A stretch of DNA of 17,443 nt from positions 1-17,443 of the forward strand of contig JAISBK010000094.1 in the NCBI GenBank assembly GCA_031266255.1, given 5' to 3'. A model generated the notes under the pieces. It was not told the DNA's origin. It made no database searches and saw only the letters and a list, made by a program, of their open reading frames with translations. Source of the stretch: Treponema sp. Lineage in GTDB: Bacteria > Spirochaetota > Spirochaetia > Treponematales > Breznakiellaceae. The first letter of the stretch is position 1, and the number at the start of each line of letters is the position of its first letter. Of the stretch, positions 7,076 through 13,806 are shown one piece after another. Made by a program: the position numbers and the translations under genes.

Positions 7076-8235
7076 CCCTGCCCCTTGGCAATTGAGCAGA
7101 TCCGTCTGGCCATGTTCTCCAGGGTAACCTGTTCCATCACATGGCCCAACTCAAAGGCTACCCGGGGCATACCGTACACGACTGAGCTTGCCTCATCTTG
7201 CCCAAGGGTGACGCCTCCCTCCCGATAGATCACGCCCAACTGTTCGGCGCCGTCTCGACCCATACCTGTCATGATGACCCCCAATGCCTGGTTACTGTAG
7301 ACCTTTGCCACTGAAGCGAAGAGTACATCCGCAGAAGGCCGATGCCCGCTTACCAGGGGATCGTCAGAAAGATGGGCCATTACTGCCAAAGTTTTTCGTT
7401 CAAGTTCAAGGTGCTTATTCCCCTGGGCTATTAAAATGCGTCCAGGCTTGATGAGATCCCCGTCTTCTGCTTCTTTGACTTCCAAGGGACAAACTCGATC
7501 CAAGCTTTTGGCAAACTCATTGGTGAATCCCGGGGGCATGTGTTGTACTACCACGATAGGTACGGATAAATCCGGATCAAGCCGGGCGCAGAGAAAACGT
7601 AACGCGTCAGGACCGCCTGTGGAAATACCAATGGCAATGATTTCCGTTTTACCAGGTTTCCGAAGTGGCGTTGGAGGCTTTGCCGGGCTTACAACTCCTC
7701 CTAAGGACGATTTTATGTGGGTAAAGGTATTCGTTGACAGGGAAGGTGTAAGTTCAGGGGTAAGCTGCCTTTTCAGCTCATACTTCGTGTAATCTATGGA
7801 AACCGGCTTCTTGCCTGCTAAGTGCCGGTATTTACTGCCGTATCCTAAGAGCATACCGGTGAGCTGGTCTTTTACCGCGTAAATATCATCCCCACCGGTA
7901 TCCGAAGGTTTTTGGATAAAATCACTGGCTCCTAAGGCAAGGGCTTCCATGGTGAGTTCTGCACCTCGACGGGCTGCCGCGGAAAGAATAATCACCGGTA
8001 TCTCAATACCCAACTTTTTACGCTCTTTGAGAAATTCAATACCGTTCATTTCCGGCATTTCGAGATCCAGCACAATAATATCAGGATTGATTCGAGGGAT
8101 CTTCCGCAGGGCAAAAATTCCATTCATAGCTTTTTCAGCTACGATGAGACCTGGAGTTGATTCCACCATTCTACCTATAAGGTTACGCATCAGCGCGGAA
8201 TCATCTACAATTAATACACCAATATCATCAGCCAC
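7072..8235 (-). CDS. cheB: Chemotaxis response regulator protein-glutamate methylesterase
   Basis: CheB, activated by CheA phosphorylation, removes methyl groups from receptors and can deamidate them. The receiver domain (about 5-125) has Asp11-Asp12, the phospho-acceptor Asp57 (VLDLEMPEMNG) and Lys109. After a linker (about 125-190), the esterase domain carries the Ser205-His232-Asp328 triad (GISTGGPDA, QHMPPGFT, TGMGRDG). I chose the GTG at 8235. AGGAG (8243-8247) lies seven bases before it, and it is only a few residues ahead of the receiver fold. A GTG at 8250 in the same frame would place five residues across that ribosome site. The 387-residue product is slightly longer than E. coli CheB. 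It lies 18 bases after cheR and is surely co-transcribed with it. Confidence 0.95.
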   Translation of the reverse strand: MADDIGVLIVDDSALMRNLIGRMVESTPGLIVAEKAMNGIFALRKIPRINPDIIVLDLEMPEMNGIEFLKERKKLGIEIPVIILSAAARRGAELTMEALALGASDFIQKPSDTGGDDIYAVKDQLTGMLLGYGSKYRHLAGKKPVSIDYTKYELKRQLTPELTPSLSTNTFTHIKSSLGGVVSPAKPPTPLRKPGKTEIIAIGISTGGPDALRFLCARLDPDLSVPIVVVQHMPPGFTNEFAKSLDRVCPLEVKEAEDGDLIKPGRILIAQGNKHLELERKTLAVMAHLSDDPLVSGHRPSADVLFASVAKVYSNQALGVIMTGMGRDGAEQLGVIYREGGVTLGQDEASSVVYGMPRVAFELGHVMEQVTLENMARRICSIAKGQG

Positions 8236-8242
8236 AATCCAG

Positions 8243-8247
8243 CTCCT
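8243..8247 (-). promoter_or_regulatory. cheB ribosome binding site (AGGAG)
   Basis: AGGAG is seven bases upstream of the GTG at 8235. It decides the cheB start in favour of this GTG over the one at 8250, which lies just 5' of the AGGAG. Confidence 0.75.
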
Positions 8248-8253
8248 CACTAC

Positions 8254-9075
8254 TCATATAAATTTTCTGTACAAAGTAGCCCACGGGGTCTTTACAAACT
8301 CAAAGTCGGTATCCATCCCAAACAGGGACTCAGAATGGCCGATAAACAGAAAAGACTTTGAGGCCATAGAATCCCAGAACCGTTTTATGACTCTGGTCTG
8401 GGCTACTTCATCAAAATAGATAATAACATTCCGGCAAAACACGATATCTATATCTCTCCAGCCTGAATCATTTTTTAGATTATGATAATCAAAACGAACT
8501 TTAGACATGATTTCCGGTTTGATCTTATACCCTCCGATCATCCTATCAAAATACTTATAGAGATAGGCGTCAGGGATTCCTTCTAAATGATTGTCTGCAT
8601 AAAACCCTTCTTTCCCGCTCATAAGGCACTTCAGACTGATATCACTGGCCACGATTTCATATTTCCAAGGATAGGGCAAGATCTCATGCATAAGCATGGC
8701 GATACTATAAGGTTCTTCACCAGTGGAACATCCTGCACTCCATATTTTTAAAACCGAATTGCCGGCATTCTTTTTTATTTTAAACAACTCAGGAACCACA
8801 AATTTTTCTAAGGTATCAAATTGGGGCTGATTGCGAAAAAAACGGGTTAAATTAGTGGTAATAGAATCAAGAAATTTTTTGAGTTCTTCTTTGTCTGTAG
8901 TAATCACCTTAAAATACTTCTGCGGTGAATCTAAACCTTTTCCTCTAAGCCGTTCCTTGAGCCTACTTTCTAAAATAGAACGGTTAGTGGGGGTAAAATG
9001 GATACCACTTTCATCATAAATGAGATTTCGATACCGTTCAAAGTCAGTATCAGTAAAAAAGACAGCTTCTACCAT
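8254..9075 (-). CDS. cheR: Chemotaxis protein-glutamate O-methyltransferase
   Basis: CheR uses S-adenosylmethionine to methylate glutamates of chemoreceptors. With the ATG at 9075 it has 273 residues. The N-terminal helical domain (about 8-75) includes YDESGIHFTPTNRSILESRL and KERL. TNLTRFFRN (74-82) holds the family motif NxTxFFR. The SAM site is GCSTGEEPYS (115-124), and VASDIS (142-147) and VFCRNVIIYFD (212-222) follow the usual order. All catalytic motifs are intact, unlike the CheR-like domain of the fusion protein at 9899-11242. The frame extends upstream to a TTG at 9111, but that TTG is part of a -35 hexamer and the extra residues match nothing. No Shine-Dalgarno precedes the ATG. It forms an operon with cheB. 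Confidence 0.93.
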   Translation of the reverse strand: MVEAVFFTDTDFERYRNLIYDESGIHFTPTNRSILESRLKERLRGKGLDSPQKYFKVITTDKEELKKFLDSITTNLTRFFRNQPQFDTLEKFVVPELFKIKKNAGNSVLKIWSAGCSTGEEPYSIAMLMHEILPYPWKYEIVASDISLKCLMSGKEGFYADNHLEGIPDAYLYKYFDRMIGGYKIKPEIMSKVRFDYHNLKNDSGWRDIDIVFCRNVIIYFDEVAQTRVIKRFWDSMASKSFLFIGHSESLFGMDTDFEFVKTPWATLYRKFI

Positions 9076-9082
9076 ACTATGA

Positions 9083-9111
9083 ATAGTAAGAACTGAACAG
9101 TACGCTGTCAA
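9083..9111 (-). promoter_or_regulatory. cheR promoter, predicted leaderless
   Basis: A perfect -35 TTGACA (9111-9106) and TACTAT (9088-9083, four of six matches) are spaced by 17 bases. The -10 ends seven bases before the cheR ATG at 9075, so transcription should begin at or next to the A of the start codon. No ribosome site lies in the seven bases between (TCATAGT). Confidence 0.55.
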
Positions 9112-9404
9112 TCCCCAAAGAGTAATACATTAAATCCATACTAACGATACATGCCTATGAAAGAAACCTAACAATATACGGAATGTACTTAACCCTCTTC
9201 ACTTATAAGAAAAATTTGATTAATGGGCGATACAAGAATCGAACTTGTGACCCCCAGCGTGTCATACTGGTGCTCTAACCAACTGAGCTAACCGCCCTCA
9301 ATTCCCCGATATCCCTTTATTTTCTGAAACCAAGTATCGGAATAACTGATTTTAAATGTATCACCTCTAGAAATAATATGCAAGATACCTGAGAAAAGAA
9401 ATCC
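9112..9404. other. Spacer between cheX and cheR, holding only a tRNA
   Basis: This 293-base stretch holds the tRNA-Val gene and no protein frame of useful length. In particular there is no cheY. No hairpin with a T-run was found; the bases after the tRNA include a TTTTT without a preceding terminator stem. A 9-bp stem with a two-base bulge (ATTCCGATA with TATCGGGGAAT, about 9302-9344) is followed by no T-run. Confidence 0.5.
9224..9297 (-). tRNA. tRNA-Val (anticodon GAC)
   Basis: The complementary strand folds into a standard cloverleaf of 74 bases. The acceptor stem GGGCGGT pairs with ATCGCCC (one G-T). The D arm is GCTC...GAGC with AGTTGGTTA. The anticodon stem CCAGT pairs with GCTGG around loop ATGACAC, giving anticodon GAC, which reads GUC and GUU (valine). 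The variable loop has five bases, and the T arm is ACAAG-TTCGATT-CTTGT. The discriminator is A, and CCA is not encoded. It lies in the same direction as the chemotaxis genes, 107 bases after cheX. No strong promoter of its own was seen, so it may be cut from a cheA-cheX transcript. Confidence 0.95.
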
Positions 9405-9878
9405 TTAAATACGCTCACGGATAACTACATTGACCTCAATCTTACCATGAGGACCCAATTCCATAGGAACGATCAGGGCCTCCACTTTAAGATTATTCGA
9501 TACTTCCATGTTGTCACCGGTAAAAAGCACAGGAGGTGTTAAGTCAAACCTAAAACCTAAATCATGGAGCTTGGTAACCGCTTGACCGGTTATCATGTTA
9601 GCCAGTTCTTGAATAGTAGCCTTTGCCATTTCATCCAAGACCGTGAACTCTTCACCCCCATTCATGGCTCCTGCCACAGCCAAAGCCGTGCTTTTCGTCA
9701 TATCGAAGAGCACCCGTCCTTCGACATCTCCCGCAAGGCCGACTAAAGCCGCAACCCCCTGGATCGCCATAGATGCCGGCTTAAGGTAAAGGGTTCCCCG
9801 GGTAACCTCAATACCAAGCACTTCCTTAAGAATATTATAAGTCGCCTCAACAAAAGGGTTAATATATTCAACTCTCAT
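9405..9878 (-). CDS. cheX: CheY-P phosphatase CheX
   Basis: CheX, of the CheC/CheX/FliY family, dephosphorylates CheY-P and so ends the motor signal in spirochaetes. The 157 residues are typical. The active-site pair is Glu91 and Asn94 in TIQELANMITG (E-x2-N), the only catalytic signature of the single-site CheX type; CheC has two. Residues around 40-75 (GVAALVGLAGDVEGRVLFDM) match the family's first half. AGGAG (9887-9891) lies eight bases before the ATG. It starts 20 bases after the fusion gene's stop and so belongs to the cheA operon. In characterised treponemes cheY follows cheX, but here a tRNA follows. Confidence 0.92.
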   Translation of the reverse strand: MRVEYINPFVEATYNILKEVLGIEVTRGTLYLKPASMAIQGVAALVGLAGDVEGRVLFDMTKSTALAVAGAMNGGEEFTVLDEMAKATIQELANMITGQAVTKLHDLGFRFDLTPPVLFTGDNMEVSNNLKVEALIVPMELGPHGKIEVNVVIRERI

Positions 9879-9886
9879 AACAAATA

Positions 9887-9891
9887 CTCCT
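9887..9891 (-). promoter_or_regulatory. cheX ribosome binding site (AGGAG)
   Basis: GTAGGAG lies eight bases before the cheX ATG, in the 20-base gap after the preceding stop. It contrasts with the missing ribosome site at cheA, the first gene of the same operon. Confidence 0.75.
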
Positions 9892-9898
9892 ACAAGAA

Positions 9899-11242
9899 TT
9901 AACTTTTACTATACAGAAATGCAGAGACCAAATCGCTCCCAATAGATCTCCAGTTATCTCCGGATAATACCTCGTTTTTCCCTAACATAATGAGCCCATG
10001 ATCTTTTAATTTTTCAGAACAATCCGCAAGCAACCGCTCCTGGCTATCAACTGGAAAGAAAGACACAATATCTCTAGCCAAAATAATATTTAAATCCGGT
10101 AAGGAATTATTATTTAAGACATCGTGATATTCAAACACAATTGAATCTTTAATAGCCTGATTAAAACTATAGCCATTACGCCCCTTAACCATGAAATTAC
10201 GACAGTATTCCGGTACCTTGTTTAGATCAAAGGTCATGTTAGGTGCATCCGCTATAGCCATAATATCATTATCATTAGCCCAAATTTTTATGTGTGCATT
10301 AGGATACCGCAGTCTAAGTATACAGGCAAACGAAAAAGTTTCATAACCCTTTCCACACCCTAGTTCCCATACCTGGATATTATTGGAACTCATATCCGGC
10401 AGTATGTCCTTAACCCCAGCAGCATAGACATCGCTCCAAAACTCCCCGGTATAGGGAGAATAAAAGTCGGCCAGGTATTCAGCTGCATCTGCTGCATTTT
10501 TAAACTGCAAATCTGCATCAGTACGGGTACTGCTCCATTCAATAAATTGTTTACGAAACCATGCCTCATTAATCGGATTCACCCAGAACTGCTTCAATGC
10601 AGCAATACTTTCTTTTATGAAACCCAAATCCGTATCCGAGATAACAACTGCTTTTTCCTGAGCTTGCTCTGGCGGAGGAGCAGGAGGTACATAATAGTTA
10701 TCCCCTGAAGTCTCCTGGATAGCGGTCCGAGATTTCTGATTCTCCTCTTCCTTCTGACTAAACATCCGGACCACATCCAGAATAATATAGAGATCTCCCT
10801 GCTTTTCCACTACCCCGGTAATGAATTTGATGTTGACCTCTCCAAACATGGGATGAGGAGGCTGAATGGTTTCAGAATTAATACCCACTACCTTGTCTAT
10901 CTTATCAACAATGGCCCCATACACCCGATCATCCAGATGCAAGATGAGCATATTTTCCTGACCATCGACCCGACGCTCGCTCTTCATGTGAAAAAAGACT
11001 CTCAGGTCAATAATGGGAATAATATCCCCTCGAAGGTTATACACCCCCCGCACAAAGGAGACCGCATTAGGCACATAGGTAAACTTATCTGCCTTAGCAA
11101 TCTCCTTAACATTCATAATATCAACCCCGTAGTCTTTACCCGCTAGAGAAAAGGTTACCATCTTAAAATCAACCGTATCAACCCGTTCTTTTTGCTGCTG
11201 CAACTCGGCGTTCACCGTTGCTAAGTCTTTAACCACCGCCAT
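9899..11242 (-). CDS. CheW fused to a CheR-like methyltransferase domain
   Basis: The 447-residue protein joins two domains. Residues 25-165 are a CheW coupling domain (FSLAGKDYGVDIMNVKEI, FVRGVYNLRGDIIPIIDLR, FITGVVEKQGDLYIILDV), which would link receptors to CheA. A linker with PPAPPPEQ (about 166-200) leads to a CheR-like domain (about 205-447). It keeps the Rossmann order: VWELGCGKGYETFS (291-304), IWANDNDIMAI (320-330) and NIILARDIVSFF (385-396). However, GCSTGEEPYS has become GCGKGYETFS. The NxTxFFR motif is replaced by SPYTGEFWSD (262-271), losing the Arg. Its N-terminal helices lack the usual RL-rich pattern. It may therefore be a structural rather than catalytic domain. The ATG at 11242 is preferred because GAGG (11249-11252) lies six bases before it; a GTG at 11254 overlaps the cheA stop. 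Such hybrids are known in treponemes, from memory. Confidence 0.9.
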   Translation of the reverse strand: MAVVKDLATVNAELQQQKERVDTVDFKMVTFSLAGKDYGVDIMNVKEIAKADKFTYVPNAVSFVRGVYNLRGDIIPIIDLRVFFHMKSERRVDGQENMLILHLDDRVYGAIVDKIDKVVGINSETIQPPHPMFGEVNIKFITGVVEKQGDLYIILDVVRMFSQKEEENQKSRTAIQETSGDNYYVPPAPPPEQAQEKAVVISDTDLGFIKESIAALKQFWVNPINEAWFRKQFIEWSSTRTDADLQFKNAADAAEYLADFYSPYTGEFWSDVYAAGVKDILPDMSSNNIQVWELGCGKGYETFSFACILRLRYPNAHIKIWANDNDIMAIADAPNMTFDLNKVPEYCRNFMVKGRNGYSFNQAIKDSIVFEYHDVLNNNSLPDLNIILARDIVSFFPVDSQERLLADCSEKLKDHGLIMLGKNEVLSGDNWRSIGSDLVSAFLYSKS

Positions 11243-11248
11243 AGTTTT

Positions 11249-11252
11249 CCTC
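11249..11252 (-). promoter_or_regulatory. Ribosome binding site of the cheW-cheR-like gene
   Basis: GTGAGG ends six bases before the ATG at 11242. It lies right after the cheA TAG stop, so translation of the fusion is likely coupled to cheA. It favours this ATG over the GTG at 11254. Confidence 0.6.
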
Positions 11253-11253
11253 A

Positions 11254-13665
11254 CTACCGTATTGATGCTTCACGGATTTGGCGTTGTTCCAATTCCTTAC
11301 GGAAGCCAAGCTCCAAAAGCTGACTCACATCAATAATAAGAGAAACCGATCCGTCTCCTAGAATCGAAGCACCTGCAATACCGGGAGAATTGGTGTACTG
11401 ATCCCGTAATGGCTTAATCACCACATCCTCCTCACCGATAAGGCTGTCCACCATGAAACCCATCTTCTTTTCAGCACTCCCCACAATAACAATGAAGTTG
11501 TACTCCTGCTGTTTCTCGGTCTTTATCCCAAAAAGCCGGTTAAGCCTGAGCAAAGAAACCACATCATTACGAATGTTGAAAACCTCATAATTATCAATCT
11601 TCCTGATTTCTTCCGCCTTAATCCTGAGACTTTCGATAACCGACGTAATGGGGATGGAGTAGATTTCAGAACCAACCCGAACCAGAAGACCCTGAATAAT
11701 CGCCAAGGTAAGGGGCAATTTAATGATGAATTTAGTCCCCTTTCCCCGTTCTGAACTCACCGTAACCGTACCATTAAGTTTTTCAATCTGCCGACGAACC
11801 ACATCAAGCCCAACACCCCGGCCGGAGATAGAAGTAATGCTCTTAGCTGTGGAAAAACCCGGCTCAAAAATCAGGTTAAAAGCTTCTATATCGGTCAACA
11901 CCTTATTCGGATGGATGAGTCCTCGTTCAATGGCCTTAGCCTTGACCGCTTCCACATCAATACCCTTGCCATCATCGGCAATCTCAATGATGATCATGTT
12001 ACCTTCGTTAGTCGCTTTAAGGAGCACCATGCCTTCTTCAGGTTTCCCTGCAAGTACACGATCTTCCTGGGATTCAATGCCGTGATCCACTGAATTGCGG
12101 ACCGAGTGCATGATGGGGTCCAAGAGGTCTTCGATCACCGATTTATCCAGTTCTGTTTCTTCCCCTTCAACCACTAGGTTAATCTTCTTGTTAAGGCTCT
12201 TGGAAAGGTCTCGGACCAAACGAGGAAACCGGCCAAAGATCTGACTAATCGGTACCATCCGAATCCGCATGACCCCTTCCTGGAGTTCACCGGTGATACG
12301 CCCCAGATTCTGAGAGGTGGATCGGAATTTACCTACATTACTCTTCACCGAGGCCTCAAACCCATCAAATAGGGAGAACATATCCCCATACTGTTCCCCA
12401 ATCTCTTTCCGTATGTCCTTGATGGAACGACCGCCCTGGATACTTTCCAGATAACCTGGCAGGCTGTCAAAAAGACCTTTCATTTTATCCCGATAGGTGG
12501 CTTCCAAGGCATGGAGTTCATTGACCAAATCACTGAATTGATTACTGATTTGATTAAAGGTCGCTTTGGTGATAACCGTTTCAGAAACCAGATTAAGCAG
12601 GTCGTCAATCCGCTTTGAGTCAACCCGTAGTATGGAGCCTGCCTCTTTTCCAGCCTTTCTGGCATCCGCGGATTCTTTGGCACTCCCGGGCTTGGCCCCA
12701 GTCCCATGTTCCTCTACTTCCACCGGAGCAACTTTGGGAACCGATACCGCAGGAGCAGCTTGTACCGCTTCTGGTTTTGATGGAGGCGTTGGGGTTGTTA
12801 CGCTAGGTGGGGCCACCTCAGGAATAGACTGTGCTACTCCAACTATATCGTTTATGTTGACAATATCCGCAGCCAGACTCACATCTGGAATGACTACATG
12901 GCGCTTTAGAATGTCCACACCTTTACGAGTGGATATATAATAATCGACCACTGGGAAAAAATTATCTTCATAGAGCTGCTCGAAATCTGGGGCGGTTTTT
13001 AGGATCGTGCCGTCATCTTTAAGAGAGGCGTATATTTGGATACCCCCTACGGTATTCATCAACCCTTTTTCATCAAACTGCACAGAAATCCGGTAAATCG
13101 GCACACCGCTCTCTCCAGATTGCTTAAGCTCAAGCAAATCGTATTCCGAAAGACCTCCTACGGCCTTAACCTCCGCTACGGCTTGCATAGAAGGTGAAGG
13201 TGGGGGCGGAGCAGGAGTCACCACAGGAACCTTCGCGGTTTTGGATGCGCCTTTTTTATGACCAGACCCTTCAGGCAACAAGACGGAAAGACGTCCTTCT
13301 ATCGCAGAAGTATCCTCAATATATACAGCGCCATCCATTCGCTGGGTAATCATCGCTTTGATAATATCAATGGCTGCCAGAAGGGTATCTACTACATCTT
13401 CATTTATGGTGACTGCATCGGAACGAATAGCATCCAATACATCCTCAACCAGATGGGTAAAATGGGAAAGTTCCATCATTTCTACAGTAGCCGCTCCCCC
13501 CTTCAGGGTATGAGCCGCCCGAAAAATCTCATCCACCGCATCCCGATTGCCACCCTCATTCTCAAGCACTAGAATATTTTGTTCCAAGGTATCAACCTGC
13601 ATTTGGGCTTCGCTGAAAAAGTCTTTAAGCAATTCCTCATTATTGGGATCCAGATAGTCACTCAT
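11254..13665 (-). CDS. cheA: Chemotaxis histidine kinase CheA
   Basis: CheA autophosphorylates under receptor control and passes phosphate to CheY and CheB. The 803-residue protein has all five domains. P1 (about 5-130) has phospho-acceptor His52 in AAHTLKGGAAT. A P2-like domain covers about 170-275 (YRISVQFDEKGLMNTVGG), between proline-rich linkers at 148-160 and 283-315. P3 dimerisation runs from about 345 to 470. P4 is the ATPase, with the N box HSVRNSVDHGIE (520-531), DDGKGID (564-570) and GRGVGLDVV (615-623). P5, CheW-like, covers about 650-790. P3 is longer than in E. coli: about 50 extra residues (roughly 390-440, including SIQGGRSIKDIRKEIGEQYG) separate its helices, as expected for spirochaete CheA. 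The ATG has no ribosome site and sits just after a promoter. It is the first gene of the cheA-cheW/R-cheX operon. Confidence 0.97.
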   Translation of the reverse strand: MSDYLDPNNEELLKDFFSEAQMQVDTLEQNILVLENEGGNRDAVDEIFRAAHTLKGGAATVEMMELSHFTHLVEDVLDAIRSDAVTINEDVVDTLLAAIDIIKAMITQRMDGAVYIEDTSAIEGRLSVLLPEGSGHKKGASKTAKVPVVTPAPPPPSPSMQAVAEVKAVGGLSEYDLLELKQSGESGVPIYRISVQFDEKGLMNTVGGIQIYASLKDDGTILKTAPDFEQLYEDNFFPVVDYYISTRKGVDILKRHVVIPDVSLAADIVNINDIVGVAQSIPEVAPPSVTTPTPPSKPEAVQAAPAVSVPKVAPVEVEEHGTGAKPGSAKESADARKAGKEAGSILRVDSKRIDDLLNLVSETVITKATFNQISNQFSDLVNELHALEATYRDKMKGLFDSLPGYLESIQGGRSIKDIRKEIGEQYGDMFSLFDGFEASVKSNVGKFRSTSQNLGRITGELQEGVMRIRMVPISQIFGRFPRLVRDLSKSLNKKINLVVEGEETELDKSVIEDLLDPIMHSVRNSVDHGIESQEDRVLAGKPEEGMVLLKATNEGNMIIIEIADDGKGIDVEAVKAKAIERGLIHPNKVLTDIEAFNLIFEPGFSTAKSITSISGRGVGLDVVRRQIEKLNGTVTVSSERGKGTKFIIKLPLTLAIIQGLLVRVGSEIYSIPITSVIESLRIKAEEIRKIDNYEVFNIRNDVVSLLRLNRLFGIKTEKQQEYNFIVIVGSAEKKMGFMVDSLIGEEDVVIKPLRDQYTNSPGIAGASILGDGSVSLIIDVSQLLELGFRKELEQRQIREASIR

Positions 13666-13674
13666 ATAGGATTA

Positions 13675-13702
13675 ATTTTATACACAATTAAAATTACGTC
13701 AA
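13675..13702 (-). promoter_or_regulatory. cheA operon promoter, predicted leaderless
   Basis: TTGACG (13702-13697, five of six matches) is 16 bases from TAAAAT (13680-13675, five of six; part of TATAAAAT). The -10 ends nine bases before the cheA ATG at 13665, predicting a leader of only two or three bases. No Shine-Dalgarno lies in TAATCCTAT. The rest of the 141-base gap up to the RNB gene (13703-13806) is AT-rich and shows no clear terminator. Confidence 0.55.
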
Positions 13703-13806
13703 GATGGTTGAGCCACTTTTACTTCCAAAATCGTTCATTTTTTGTTGTTTTGTGTACCTTATAGAAAGATTCCTTGTTTTAACTCCTGAGGTGGATACTG
13801 GTTGGG

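Noticed and set aside
8236..8250. GTG start for cheB at 8250
   Set aside because: The AGGAG at 8243-8247 lies inside that extension and is correctly spaced for the GTG at 8235.
9076..9111. TTG start for cheR at 9111
   Set aside because: The TTG is the first part of a perfect TTGACA -35 hexamer, no spaced ribosome site precedes it, and the 12 added residues match nothing in CheR.
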